Part shown: piece by piece, positions 40,401 to 54,492 of the stretch
Layout: each line of letters opens with the position of its first letter
Numbering within the stretch: position 1 is the stretch's first letter
Assembly (NCBI GenBank): GCA_033675545.1
Contig: JAWDGP010006259.1
Span: 1-64,000, forward strand
Reading direction: 5' to 3'
Source: Elysia crispata
Taxonomy: Eukaryota; Mollusca; Gastropoda; Plakobranchidae
DNA length: 64,000 bases
Position numbers and translations under genes: made by a program
The notes under the pieces: generated by a model
The model's input: the letters and a program-made list of their open reading frames with translations, nothing else
What the model was told of the DNA's origin: nothing
The model's database searches: none

Positions 40401-43400
40401 AAATGTCCTGACTAGAAAAGGAAATATTCAGCAGGTTTTAACAAATAGGAGACCAAAGTTCAAAGAAAAAAAATACTGATAAAACAAACAAAAAGAATTT
40501 TCTCTTTATCTACAATTTGTAGGAAGGAACAAGTTTACAGATCTAGATTCTCTTAAGAGGTGTACCTAACCTATATATAAATATTGCGGATAGCAGCTGA
40601 CCTGGCCTTTTTGATTCTTGTTGTTGACAGCATTATAGTCTTTTTTCCTGTAGATCATGACCCCTGCAGTTCAGGAAAGCTAAAAGTGTTGTCCTCCAAT
40701 TTATTTCTTATTGCCATATTCTCATTTGGCCATGGTGATCCCTAGTGTAAGGGTCCCAAGGATGTTTGGAAGCTTTTCTTCATGGTCCTCAACTTCAGGT
40801 ATTTCCATGTTTTTCCATGTTCACATTTTATAATCTCAAAACACAATAATATAATATAACTTATTTTAAATATGAGGAACAATTTTGACATGCAAAAAAA
40901 ATGAAATATAGAAATAAAAGAAACAATTAACATTCAATTTTTGCGCGCATGAAGCATTCAAAAGGAATATTGGGAAAAAGTGTTAGAACATTTATATATT
41001 TTTGTTATTTCCAAAAACACTGTAATTTCCAAAGACATAAAAGCAGAACCTAAATCAATTCCTGTTAAAAAACCTTGACTGGAGAGGAGGAATTCAGCAT
41101 GTTTTTATCTATACCAAGAAGATTCCAAGGACAAAAATACAAATATCAATGGAAAAAATAAAATGAAATGCTGTTAAATGGTTGGTGCAAAAGAAGGAGT
41201 TGAAAGCTAGATGATTTTGACAAAAAGAGTAGCTGCCTTACCTGTGACCATTGTTCTTTGCCTTACCATGTCTTCTTGGTACATGTTATTCATACTCGTG
41301 TATTTTTTTGGATCTTTAGTTCCTGGTCCACATAGTTCTTGTAGATCTCAATTTTCAGTCCTCCAGGTCTCTTCCTCACTGTCATCTTGTCTTCTGTCCA
41401 TAGAGAATCGTACCTAACCAAACACAGAACTCTCTTCCAGATTCTCTTCATACTCCTTAACTTCAGGTCTTTTGCGTCTTTGCCTTCAGTAATCTGGAAT
41501 AGTAATATCACAATATGAACTATTTTAATTATGCAGAACAATTTTAACAGGCGAAACAAAATTAAAAAAAAATAGGAGAAAGCAATTCCATTCAATTTTA
41601 AGTGCATATATATATACATATGTATGAAATATTCAATAGGATTTTTGGGAGAGAGTGTAGGAATATTTTTCTTTTGTGTTGCAAAAGAAGCTTCGAAATC
41701 TAAAAGCAAAAGAGCAGAATCTAAATTAATCAGTTGAAAAAAAAAGTCTGTCTGAAAAAAAGATACTGAGAAGGTACTCACCAATGCTAAACCAAAGTAC
41801 AAATAAAAAGGAAAAAAATAAAGATAAATGAAGCAAAAAAAAAAAAACCTTTCTTTTTAAAGGACTGGTTGTACCAATACACAGAGTTAAATGGTCAAAG
41901 TTTTTTTCTGAGGTGTGTATATATCTATCTTTACCATTGTAGCTGACTTGGTCTGTTTTTGTGTGTTTTTAATAGCTTTAGAGCCTGCTTTCCTGTAGAT
42001 CCTTATCCCCATAGTCCAGTTTGCTTGAAGAATGCTGTCCTCTTATCTCTTTTTTTTTATTGTCATGTTGTCTTCTGGCCATGATGATATCTAACTTAAG
42101 GATCCCAGGTACCTCTTCAAACTTCTCTTCCTGGCACTTATTTTCTAATCTGTCCATCGTTGCTTTCTGTGATCTTAAAACCTAATATCATGATGTAACT
42201 TATTTCAAAATTGGAGAAAACTTTTCCCACACAAAAAAAATAAAAAAAAGGAAATAGGAGAAAGAATTTTCGTTCAATTTTCTTTGCATCTAACATTAAA
42301 AATAAATCTTGGGAGAAATATTATAAAGTTTATGTTTGTTTCTAACATTTATATCCAAATATATAAAAGCAGAATGTAAATCAAATCTGTTACAAAAAAA
42401 ATTGACTGGAAACAAGGATCTCGGCAGGTTTTTGTATTTACTAAATAAAGCTAAGAAACTAAAGGACAAAATTAGAAAACATAATTTTACAGTCCCTTTC
42501 ATGGTTTGTGCAGGCAAAGGTGTTGAAGGCTTTATGATTCTGACGAGAAGAGTAGCTGCCTTACCTGTGATGATTGCTCTTTGCCTTGAGCATATCTTAT
42601 TACTACATGTTGTTTCATCATATAATTTATTGCATTTTTTGTTCTCGGTCCATGTTCTTTGAAAAAAGGCTGTGATATGGAAAGGTATAAAAGCACAATA
42701 TATAAATCAAATCTATTTAAAAAAAAAACATGCTTGGAAAAGTGGAATTCAGCAGGTTTTCGTCTTTACTAAAATAAACTTCAAATCTAAAGGGGGAAAA
42801 AATGCAAAAAATATCAAAGAAAGCATTTATATTCAATTTGTTTTGCATATGAAACATTGAAAAAGAAGTTTGGGGGAACTGTTGGAAAATTTTTTCTTTT
42901 GTGTTGCAAAACAAGCTGTGTAATCTAAATGTGGAAGAGAACAATCTAAATTAAATGAGTTTAAAATAAGTGCTTACTGGAACGGAAAGATTCACCAGGT
43001 TTTAACATGTAGGAAACCAAAGTTGAAGAAAAAAAAAACTGATAAAACAAAGAACAAAAAAATTCTGTCTCCTAATGTTTGGAGGAAAAGAAGGGGTTTA
43101 CAGATCAAGATTCTTTTCAGAGGTGTAGCTAACTAAAATGTAAAAAATTGTGAATAGTAGCTGACCTGGCCTTTTTTGTATTCTAGCATTATAGTCTTCT
43201 TTCCTGTAGATCGTGACTCCTGCAGTTCAAGAAGGCTAAAGAAGTTGTCCTCCAATCTATTTCTTACTGTCATATTGTCATTTGGCCATGGTAATCCCTA
43301 GTCCCAAGGATCTCTGCACGCTTCTCTTCCTGGTCCTCAACTTCAGGCCTTTACATGTTCGCCTTCTTTGATCTCAAAACACAATAATATGATATGGCTT

Positions 43401-44541
43401 ATTTCAAATATGAGGAGCACTTTCGACATGCAAAAAAAAATGAAAGATAGAAATAGCAGAAACAATTTCTATTCCATTTTGGCGTGTATGAAATGTTTAG
43501 AAGGAATATGGGGCGGACGAGTTAGAAGATATATAACTATTTTTGTTGTTGCAACAAAGGTTGTAATACCCAAAGACATAAAAGTAGAATGAAATCGAAT
43601 CCTTAAAAGCCTGACTGGAAAGAAGGAATTCAGCATGTTTTTATCTATATAAATAAATAAGAAGGATCCAAAGGACAAAAATACAAATATGAATAGGAAA
43701 AAAAAAAGTATTTGACGTTCAAGAACAGAGGTTGAACGCTACATGATTCGGACAAGAAGAGTAGCTGCCTTACCTGTGACCATTGTTCTTTGCCTTGACC
43801 ATGTCTTCTTGGTACATGTTGTTTACACTCATTTATATTTTTTGTATCTTTAGTTCTAGTTTATGTACTTCGAAAAAAGGCTGTAACATCCAAAGGTATC
43901 AAAGCAGAATATAAATTAAATCTGTTTAAAAAAAAAACGTGACTGGAAAAGTGGAATTCAGCAGGCTTTCATCTATAATAAATCAAACTAAAAATCTAAA
44001 GGGAAAAAAATGCAAACTCAATTTGTTTTGCATATGAATCATTGAAAAAGAAGTTTGGTAGAAAGTGTCGGAAAATAATGATATAACAAGCAAAAAAAAA
44101 TTTTCTGTCCATCTACAGTCTGTGGGAAAAGAAGGAATTTACAGCTCCGGAGTCTTTTCAGCGGAGTAGCTAACCAATATGTAAAAATTGTAGATAGCAG
44201 CTGACCTGGCCTTTTTTATTCATGTTGTTGACAGTTCCGGGTCCATCTAATTCTTGTAGATCTCAATGTTCATTCCTCCAGGTCTCTTCCTCACTGTACT
44301 CTTGTCTTCTGCCCATGAAAATTCTTAGCTAACCAGTCACTGAACTCTTTTCCAGCTTCTTTTCATGCTCCTTAATTTAAGGTCTTTAGCGTCTTTACCT
44401 TCTGTAATCTGAAAATGATATCAAAATATGACTAATTTCAATTGCGAAAAACAATTTTACCTGGCAACATAAAATGAAAAAAAAATAGGAGAAAGCAAAT
44501 CCATTCATTTTTAAGTGCATATATATACCATTGTAGCTGAC

Positions 44542-44758
44542 CTGGTCTTTTTTATTTGTGTTTTTCATAGTTCTTAGCCTGCTTTCCTGTAGATCCTAAT
44601 CCCCATAGTCCAATTCGCCTGAAGAATGCTGTCCACTTATCTCTTCTTTCATTGTCGTGTTGTCTTCTGGCCATGATGATATCTAGCGTAAGGTTTCCAG
44701 GTAACTGTTCAAACTCCCCATATTGGTCCTTAACTTCTTGTCTTTCCATCTTCGCCCT
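44542..44758 (-). repeat. Type B island with the longest clean frame
   Basis: 217 bp with acceptor AAGATCACAG and donor CCAG/GTCAGC. One frame is open for almost the whole island: MERQEVKDQ, then LPGNLTLDIIMARRQHDN, then WTAFFRRIGLWG and STGKQA. Sister copies (for example 47837-48062) carry a variable A-run after RRQ that changes frame, so coding is not conserved. Confidence 0.6.
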
Positions 44759-45105
44759 CTGTGATCTTAAAACCTAATATCATGTTGTAACTTTTTTCAA
44801 ATTTGGAGAAAACTTTTGCCACACAAAAAAGAGGAAGAAAAGGAAATAGGAGAAGGATTTTTCATTCAATTTTCTTTGCATATAACATTAAAAAGGAACA
44901 TTGGGAGAAATATTGAAAAATAAATGTATATTTTCACTGTTCTTTTCATTCTCCTTAACTTCAAGTCTGTTGCATCTTTGTCGTCTGTAATCTGGAAACA
45001 GTATCAAAATATGACTAATTTTAACTACAGAGTACAATTTTACCAGGCAAAACAAAGTGAAAAACGAACGAAATAGGAGAAAGCAAATCAATTAAATTTT
45101 ATGTG

Positions 45106-45149
<44 letters not shown>

Positions 45150-47705
45150 TAGATAGATAGATAGATATAGATATACATACATTTATAATATACAATTATA
45201 TATGAAACATTAAATAGAAAGAGAGAAAGTGTAAGAAGATTTTTCTTTTGCATTGCACAACTAGCTTTGAAATCTAAAAGCCAAAGAGCAGAATCTAAAT
45301 TAATCAGTTGAAAAAAAAAGTCTGGACTGAAAAGGAGAGATTGAGCAGGTATTAATCACGCCTAAACAAAAGTACAAAAGAAAAGGGATAAAATAAAGAT
45401 AAATGAAGCAAAAAGGAAAAAAAAGAAAGAAAATCACTTGCGTTTCAAACGTTATAGCAATAGACAGAGTTAAATGGGCAAATTTTTTTCTGAGGTGTGT
45501 ATATATCCATCTTCACCAATTTATCTAAACTGGACTTTTTTATTTATGTTTTTAATTGCTTTATAACCTGCTTTACTGTAGATCCTGATCCCTATAGTCC
45601 AGTTTGCCTGAAGAACGATGTCCTCTTATCTTTCATTTTCATTGTCATGTTGTCCTCTGGCCATGGGGATGTCTAGCCTAAGGGTTCCAGGTGCCTCTTC
45701 AAACTCCTCCTCTTGATCCTTAACTTCTAGTTTTTGCATCTTTCCCCTCCGTAATCCTAAAACCTAATATCATGTTGTAACTTATTTCAAAATTGGAGAA
45801 AGCTTTTGCCACACAAAAAAAAAAGAAAAAAAAAGGAAATAGGAGGAAGAATTTTCATTCAATTTTCTTTGCATATAACATTAGAAAGCATTAATAGGCT
45901 CTTCCCGCTATTCTTCTTGGTCCTAAACTTCTGGACTGGTCTTTATGGCTTTGCCCTCTGTGATCCCAAAATGTAACATCAAAACATGACTTATTTCAAA
46001 TATGGAGAACAATTTTGCCATTCAACACAAAATAAAAAATAAATAGAAGAAAGCATTGATAGTCAATTTTTTTTTGCATATGAATCATTTAAAAGGAAGT
46101 TTGGGAGAAAAAGTGTTGGAATATGTTTCTTTTGTGTTACTTAACAAGGTGTGTAATCTAAGAGGGGAAGAGAAAAATCTAAATTAAATAAATTTTAAAA
46201 AATAGTTCTGACTTGAAAGGAAGATTCAACAGGTTTTAACATAAAAAACCAAAGTTTGAAGGAAAAAAAATTATGATAAAACAAGCAAAAAAAATTTCTG
46301 TATTCTCCAGTTTGTGGGAAAAGAAGAAGTGTACAGATTCAGATTCTTTTCAGAGGTGTAGCTACCCAAATGTAAAAAAAAAAATTGAGGATAGTCCTGG
46401 CCTTTTTGATTCTTGTTGTTCAATGCATTGTAGACTTCTTTCCTGTAGATCATGACACCTGCAGTTCAGGATATCTAAAGGTAGTGTCCTCCAATTTATT
46501 TCTTATTTTCACGTTGCCATTTGGCCATGGTGATCCCTAGAGTAAAAAAAAAATGAAATATAGAAAAAAAGAAAAAATTTCCTTTAAGTTTTGGAGCGTA
46601 TGAAAGGTTAAAAAGGAATATTGGGAGAAAGTTTTAGAATATAATATGTATATTTTCGATCTTGTAAAAATGGTTGCACTATCCAAAGACATAAAAGCAG
46701 AAAGTAAATCAAATCTTTTAAAAAAAAAAACCCTGACTGGGAAGGAGGAATTCAGCATAGCTTTATCTATACCAAATACTACAAGAATCCAAAGGACAAA
46801 AACACAAATATCAAGAGCAAAAATTCTGACAAGAAGAGAAGCTGCCTTACCTACAACCATTGTTTTTTACCATGACCATGTCTTCTTAGAATATGTTTTT
46901 TACACTCGTGTAATTTTTTGTATCTTTAGTTCCTGGTCCATGTAGTTCTTGTGTATCTCAATGTTCAGTCCTCCAAGTCTCTTCCTTACTGTCATCTTGT
47001 CTTCTGCCCGTCGAGAGTCTTAGCAAAGCAGTCACAGAACTCTCTTCCAACTTCTCTTCATGCTTCTTAACGTCAGGTTTTTAGCATCTTTCTCTTCTGT
47101 GACCTTGAAAGGCATTATCACGATATGACTTATTTCAATTAAGAAGAACAATTTTACCAGGCAAAACAAAATAAAAAAAATAGGAGTAAGCAATTTCATT
47201 CAATTTTAAATACATATATAAACATATGAATCATTAAATAGAATATTTAGGAGAAAGTGTGAGAATATTTTTTTTTTGTGTTGCAAAACAAATTCAAAAT
47301 CTAGAAGCGAAAGGGCAGAATCTAAATTAATGAGTTGAAACAAAAGTCTGGACTGAAAAAGAGAGATTAAGCAGGTATTTACTAATGCTAACATAAGCAG
47401 AAATGAAAAAAAAAAGATCAATAAAGATAAAAAAAAACCAACTTTTTTTTTAAAAGGTTCTACCATTAAACTGAGTTAAATAGGCAAGTTTCTTTTCTAA
47501 GGTGTGTATGTATGTATCTTCACCACTGAAGCTGACTTGGTCTTTTTTATTTGTGTTTTTATTAGCTTTATAGCCTGCTTTTCTGTAGATCCTGATCCCC
47601 ATAGTCCAGTTTTTTGAAGAATGCTGTCCTCTTATCTCTTTTTTTTTTGTAGTCCTGTCTTCTGGCCATGATGATATCTAGCGTAAGGGTCCCAGGTAAC
47701 TTTTC

Positions 47706-49461
47706 AAGGAAAAATATAAAGATAAATAAAACCAAAAAAAACAACTTTCTTTTTTAAAGGTTGTGGCAATAGACTGACTTAAATAGGCAATTTTTTTTCT
47801 CAAGTGTATATATCTATTTTCACCATAGCAGCTGACCTGGTCTTTTTTAGTTGTGTGTTTTCATAGCTTTATAGCCTGCTTTCCTGTAGATCCTGATCCC
47901 CATAGTCCAGTTCTTTGAAGAATGCTGTCCTCTTATCTCTTTTTTTTTTTTTTTTTTGTTGTCTTGTCTTCTGGCCATAATGATATCAAGCATAAGGGTC
48001 CCAGGTAACTCTTCAAACACTCTTTGTTGGTCCTTCACTTCTAGTCTTTCCATCATTGTCTTCTGTGATCTTAAAACCTAATATCATGTTGTAACTTATT
48101 TCAAAATTGGAGAAAACTTTTGCCACACAAAAAATATGGAAAAAAGGAAATAGGAGAAAGAATTTTCATTCAATTTTCCTTGCATATAACATTAAAAAGG
48201 AATTTTGGAAGAAGTATTAGAAAACATATGTATATTTTAAATGTTTAAAAAAGGCTGTAATATCCAAAGATATAAAAGCAGAATGTAAATCAAATCTGTT
48301 TAATAAAAAAAAGAAAACGTGATTGACAGGAGGATATCAGCAGGTTTTTATCTATACTAAAAAAACTAAGAATCTGAAGCACAAAAATACAAAAAATAAT
48401 ATTACAGTCCCTTTCATGGCTGGTGCAAGCAAAGGATGTGAAGGCTACATGATTCTGACAAGAAGAGTAGCTGCCTTACCTGTGACCATTACTCTTTGCC
48501 TTGACCATGACTTCTTGGTACATGTCGTTTATACTCGTGTAATTTTTTTGTCTCTTTTGTTCCTGGTCCATGTACTGCTAAAAAGGCTGTAATATCAAAA
48601 GGTATAAACGCACAATATAAATAAAACCGGTTAAAAACAAAAACAATTACTGGAAAAAAGGAACTCACCAGGTTGTCATCTCTACTAAATAAAGCTAAAA
48701 ATCTGAAAGAAAAAATGCAAAAATCCCCCCAAAAATAGAAGACGCATTTATATACAATTTGTTTTGCATATGAATGATTTAAAAGGAAGTTTGGGAGAAA
48801 GTATTGGAATATTTTTCTTATGTGTTGCAAAAAAAGCTGTGTAATCTAGAAGCAGAAGAGAAAAATATAAATTAATGAAGTTAAAAAAAAGTCCTGACTC
48901 GATAAAGAAAAATTCAACAGGTTTTAAAATATAAGAAACCAAAGTTAAAAGAAAAAAATACTAATAAAACAAGGAAAAAAGATTCTGTTTATCTACAGTT
49001 TCTAGGAAAAGAGGGAGTTTAAAGATACAGTTTCTTTTCAGAGGTGTAGCTAACCAATATGTAAATATTGTGGATAGTAGATGACCTGGCCGTTTTGACT
49101 CGTAATGTCGGTTGCATTGTAGTCTTCTTTCCTGTAGATCATGACTCCTGCAGTTCAGAAAGGCTAAAGGTGTTGTCCTCCAATTGCTTTCTTATTGTCA
49201 TATCCTCATTTAGCCATGGTGATACCTAGTGTAAGGGTCCCAAGTATCTCTGAAAACTTCTCTTCATTGTCCTCAACTTCAGATCTTTACATGTTCACCT
49301 TCTGTGATCTCAAAACACAATAATACAATATGACTTATTTTAAATTTGAGGAAAACTTTTCCCATGCAAAAAAAATTAAAATGTAGAAATAGAAGACATA
49401 ATTTACATTCAGTTTTAGCTTGTATGAAAAGTTAAAAATTAAAATTGGGAAAGAGTGTTAG

Positions 49462-49523
<62 letters not shown>

Positions 49524-51286
49524 TAAATATATATAAATATATATATATTTTTTTAATGCAAAAAAGTCTGAAACATCCATAGACATAAAAGCAGAATATA
49601 AAGCAAACCCTTTGAAAAAAAACAACTGGAAAAGAGGAATTCAGAGTATCTTTATCTATACCAAATACTGCAAAGAATCCAAAGGTCAAAACACAAATAT
49701 CAATAGAAAAAAAAATTACATGCCGTTTAATATTTGATTCAAGCCAAGGAGTTGAAGGCCTTGTGTTTCTGACAAGAAGAGTAGCTGCCTGACCTGTGAC
49801 CATTGTTCTTTACCATGCCAATGTCTTCTTAGTACATGATAGTTACACTTGTGTAATTTTTTGTTTCTTTACTTCGTGGTCCATGCAGCTCTGGAATGAC
49901 TCAATGTTTCAAACAAAAAAACGTGACTGGAAAGGAGGATATCAGTAGGTTTTTAACTATACTAAAAAAACTAAGAATCTAAAGGACAAAAATATAAAAA
50001 CAACATTACAGTCCCTTTCATGGTTGGTGCAGGCGAAGGGGTTGAAGGCCTTATGATTCTGACAAAAAGAGTGGCTGCCTTACCTTTGATCATTGTTTTT
50101 TACCATAATGATGTCCTATTAGTGCATTTTGTTTATTGTGTAATTTTTTGTTTCTTTAGTTCGTGGTCCATGCAGTTCTTGAATGACTGAATGCTTCAGT
50201 CCTCCAGGTCTTTCCTTTCTCTCATCTTGTCTCTTGAACATAGAGATCCTTAGCTTTACAGTCCTAGGCTCTCTTCCAGCTATTCTTCCTCGTCCTAAAC
50301 TTCTGGACTGGTCTTTGTGGCTTGACCCTCTGTGATCCCAAAATGTAATGTCAGGGCATGACTTATTACAAATATGGAGAAAAATGTTGTCACTGATACA
50401 AAATAAAAAATAAATAGAAGTAAGCATTAGTATCCAAATTTGTTTTGCATATGAACTACTGAAAAGGGAGTTTGGGAGAAAGTGTTGGAATATTTTTCTT
50501 TTGTGTTGCTTAACAAGCTGTGTAATCTAAAAGTGCAAGAGGAAAATCTAAATTAAATGAGTTTAAAAAAATAGTTTTGAGTGAAAAGAAAAGATTCAGG
50601 AGGTTTTAACATATATGAAATCCAAGTTCAAAGGAAAGAAAATACAGATAAAACAAGTAAAAGAAAAATTTATTTCGTCTTCATTTTGTAGGAATAGAAG
50701 GAGTTTAAAGATCCTGAGTCTTTCCAGAGGAGTAGCTAACCAATATATAAAAATTGTAGATAGTAGCTGACCTGGGCTTTTTGATTCATATTGTTGACAG
50801 TGCCTGGTCCATATAGTTCTTGTAGATCTCAATGTTCAGTCCTCCAGGTCTCTTCCTCACTGTCATCTTAAATTCTGCCCATGGAGAATCTTAGCTAACC
50901 ACTCACAGAACTCTCTTCCAGCTTCTCTTCATGCTCCTGAACTTCAGGTCTTTTGCGTCTTTGCCTTCTGTATTCTGGAAACATAATATCAAAATATGAC
51001 TAATTTCAATTACGGAGAACAATTTTACCAGGCAAAACAAAATGAAAAAAGAAATAAGAGAAAGCAAATGCATTCAATTTTTATAGCATATGTAAATCTA
51101 TATGAAAAACTGAATAGAAATTTTGAGAGAAAGTGTAAGAAGATTATTCTTTTGTGTTGCAAAACAAGTTTTGAAATCAAAAAGCCAAAGAGCAGAATCT
51201 AAATTAATCAGTTGAAAAAAAAAAGGCTGAACTGAAAAGGAGAGATGGAGCAGGTATTTACCAATGCTAACCAAAGCAGACATGAA
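47706..51286 (-). repeat. Higher-order repeat copy 1 (3.58 kb)
   Basis: First full copy of a 3.5-kb unit. Its left boundary at about 47705 is a sharp junction where a type B island (47532-47704) is cut and joined to AAGGAAAAATATAAAG. It is longer than its sisters, mainly because its TA run (about 49466-49552) is longer and is interrupted by AAA. Confidence 0.85.
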
Positions 51287-52070
51287 AAGGAAAAATATAA
51301 AGATAAATAAAACCAAAAAAAAACACAACTTTCTTTTTTAAAGTTGTGGCAATAGACTGACTTAAATAGGCAATTTTTTTTCTCAAGTGTGTATATATCT
51401 ATTTTCACCATAGCAGCTGACCTGGTCTTTTTTAGTTGTGTGTTTTCATAGCTTTATAGCCTGCTTTCCTGTAGATCCTGATCCCCATAGTCCAGTTTTT
51501 TGAAGAATGCTGTCCTCTTATCTCTTTTTTTTTTGTCGTCTTGTCTTCGGGCCATGATGATATCTAGCGTAAGGGTCCCAGGTAACTCTTCAAGTACTCT
51601 TTGTTGGTCCTTCACTTCTAGTCTTTCCATCATTGTCTTCTGTGATCTTAAAACCTAATATCATGTTGTAACTTATTTCAAAATTGGAGAAAACTTTTGC
51701 CAGACAAAAAATATGGAAAAAAGGAAATAGGAGAAAGAATTTTCATTCAATTTTCCTTGCATATAACATTAAAAAGAAATTTTGGAAGAAGTATTAGAAA
51801 ACATATGTACATTTTAAATGTTTAAAAAAGGCTGTAATATCCAAAGATATGAAAGCAGAATGTAAATCAAATCTGTTTTAAAAAAAAAAAGAAAACGTGA
51901 TTGACAGGAGGATATCAGCAGGTTTTTATCTATACTAAAAAAAAAACTAAGAATCTGAAGCACAAAAATACAAAAAATAATATTACAGTCCCTTTCATGG
52001 TTGGTGCAAGCAAAGGATGTGAAGGCTACATGATTCTGACAAGAAGAGTAGCTGCCTTACCTGTGACCAT

Positions 52071-52168
52071 TACTCTTTGCCTTGACCATGACTTCTTGGT
52101 ATATGTCGTTTATACTCGTGTAATTTTTTTGTCTCTTTTGTTCCTGGTCCATGTACTGCTAAAAAAGG
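52071..52168 (-). repeat. Truncated type A island with a new acceptor-like edge, representative
   Basis: Keeps the donor half of a type A island (CACAG/GTAAGG) but is joined after CTGGTCCATGTA to spacer sequence. The join brings GGATATTACAG just upstream, so a shorter 98-bp exon-like unit results. The same fusion recurs near 30500, 31760, 35850, 40110, 42665, 43875 and 48580, so it arose once and spread. Confidence 0.6.
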
Positions 52169-53049
52169 CTGTAATATCCAAAGGTATAAACGCACAATAT
52201 AAATAAAATCGGTTAAAAACAAAAACAATTACTGGAAAAAAGGAACTCACCAGGTTTTCATCTCTACTAAATGAAGCTAAAAATCTGAAAGAAAAAATGC
52301 AAAAACCACCTCAAAAATAGAAGACGCGTTTTTTTACAATTTGTTTTGCATATGAATCTTTTAAAAGGAAGTTTGGGAGAAAGTGTTGGAATATTTTTCT
52401 TATGCGTTGCACAAAAAGCTGTGTAATCTAGAAGCAGAAGAGAAAAATCTAAATTAATGAAGTTAAAAAAAAGTCCTGACTCGATAAAGAAAAATTCAAC
52501 AGGTTTTAAAATATAAGAAACCAAAGTTAAAAGAAAAAAATACTAATAAAACAAGGAAAAAAGATTCTGTTTATCTACAGTTTCTAGGAAAAGAGGGAGT
52601 TTAAAGATGCAGTTTCTTTTCAGAGGTGTAGCTAACCAATATGTAAATATTGTGGATAGTAGATGACCTGGCCGTTTTGACTCGTAATGTCGGTTGCATT
52701 GTAGTCTTCTTTCCTGTACATCATGACTCTTGCAGTTCAGAAAGGCTAAAGGTGTTGTCCTCCAATTGCTTTCTTATTGTCATATCCTCATTTAGCCATG
52801 GTGATACCTAGTGTAAGGGTCCCAAGTATCTCTGAAAACTTCTCTTCATTGTCCTCAACTTCAGATCTTTACATGTTCACCTTCTGTGATCTCAAAACAC
52901 AATAATACAATATGACTTATTTTAAATTTGAGGAAAACTTTTCCCATGCAAAAAAAATTAAAATGTAGAAATAGAAGACATAATTTACATTCAGTTTTAG
53001 CTTGTATGAAAAGTTAAAAATTAAAATTGGGAAAGAGTGTTAGAACATA

Positions 53050-53084
<35 letters not shown>

Positions 53085-53610
53085 TGCAAATAAGTCTGAA
53101 ACATCCATAGACATAAAAGCAGAATATAAAGCAACCCTTTGAAAAAAAACAATTGGAAAAGAGGAATTCAGAGTATCTTTATCTATACCAAATACTGCAA
53201 AGAATCCAAAGGTCAAAACACAAATATCAATAGAAAAAAAAATTACATGCCGTTTAATATGTGATTCAAGCCAAGGAGTTGAAGGCCTTGTGTTTCTGAC
53301 AAGAAGAGTAGCTGCCTGACCTGTGACCATTGTTCTTTACCATGCCAATGTCTTCTTAGTACATGATAGTTACACTTGTGTAATTTTTTGTTTCTTTACT
53401 TTGTGGTCCATGCAGCTCTGGAATGACTCAATGTTTCAAACAAAAAAACGTGACTGGAAAGGAGGATATCAGTAGGTTTTTAACTATACTAAAAAAACTA
53501 AGAATCTAAAGAACAAAAATATAAAAACAACATTACAGTCCCTTTCATGGTTGGTGCAGGCGAAGGGGTTGAAGGCCTTATGATTCTGACAAAAAGAGTG
53601 GCTGCCTTAC

Positions 53611-53856
53611 CTTTGACCATTGTTTTTTACCATAATGATGTCCTATTAGTGCATTTTGTTTATTGTGTAATTTTTTGTTTCTTTAGTTCGTGGTCCATGC
53701 AGTTCTTGAATGACTGAATGCTTCAGTCCTCCAGGTCTTTCCTTTCTCTCATCTTGTCTCTTGAACATAGAGATCCTTAGCTTTACAGTCCTAGGCTCTC
53801 TTCCAGCTATTCTTCCTCGTCCTAAACTTCTGGACTGGTCTTTGTGGCTTGGCCCT
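53611..53856 (-). repeat. Type A' island, representative of higher-order repeat
   Basis: 246 bp. Donor side is CAAAG/GTAAGG and acceptor side is GGGATCACAG. One frame is open nearly throughout and extends into the spacer (SHKDQSRSLGRGRIAGREPR, TVKLRISMFKRQDERKERPG, IQELHGPRTKETKNYTINK), repeated almost unchanged in copies 1-4 because those copies are recent duplicates. Confidence 0.6.
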
Positions 53857-54297
53857 CTGTGATCCCAAAATGTAATGTCAGGGCATGACTTATTACAAAT
53901 ATGGAGAAAAATGTTGTCACTGATACAAAATAAAAAATAAATAGAAGTAAGCAGTAGTATCCAAATTTGTTTTGCATATGAACTACTCAAAAGGGAGTTT
54001 GGGAGAAAGTGTTGGAATATTTTTCTTTTGTGTTGCTTAACAAGCTGTGTAATCTAAAAGTGCAAGAGGAAAATCTAAATTAAATGAGTTTAAAAAAATA
54101 GTTTTGAGTGAAAAGAAAAGATTCAGGAGGTTTTAACATATATGAAATCCAAGTTCAAAGGAAAGAAAATACAGATAAAACAAGTAAAAAAAAATTTCTT
54201 TCGTCTTCATTTTGTAGGAAAAAAAGTAGTTTAGTGATCCTGAGTCTTTCCAGAGGAGTAGCTAACCAATATGTAAATATTGTAGATAGTAGCTGAC

Positions 54298-54492
54298 CTT
54301 GTCTTTTGATTCATATTGTTGACAGTTTCTGGTCCATGTAGTTCTTGTAGATCTCGATGTTCAGTCCTCCAGGTCTCTTCCTCACTGTCATCTTAAATTC
54401 TGCCCATGGAGAATCTTAGCTAACCACTCACAGAACTCTCTTCCAGCTTCTCTTCATGCTCCTGAACTTCAGGTCTTTTGCGTCTTTGCCTT
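54298..54492 (-). repeat. Hybrid B/A island, representative
   Basis: Begins with the type B donor edge (GATTCATATTGTTGACAG) and switches within a few bases to the type A core (TGGTCCATGTAGTTCTTG). Similar hybrids lie near 32252, 44199, 50767, 57803 and 61335. The one near 32252 switches at a shared ATGTAGT, pointing to exchange between unlike islands at short identity. Confidence 0.65.
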
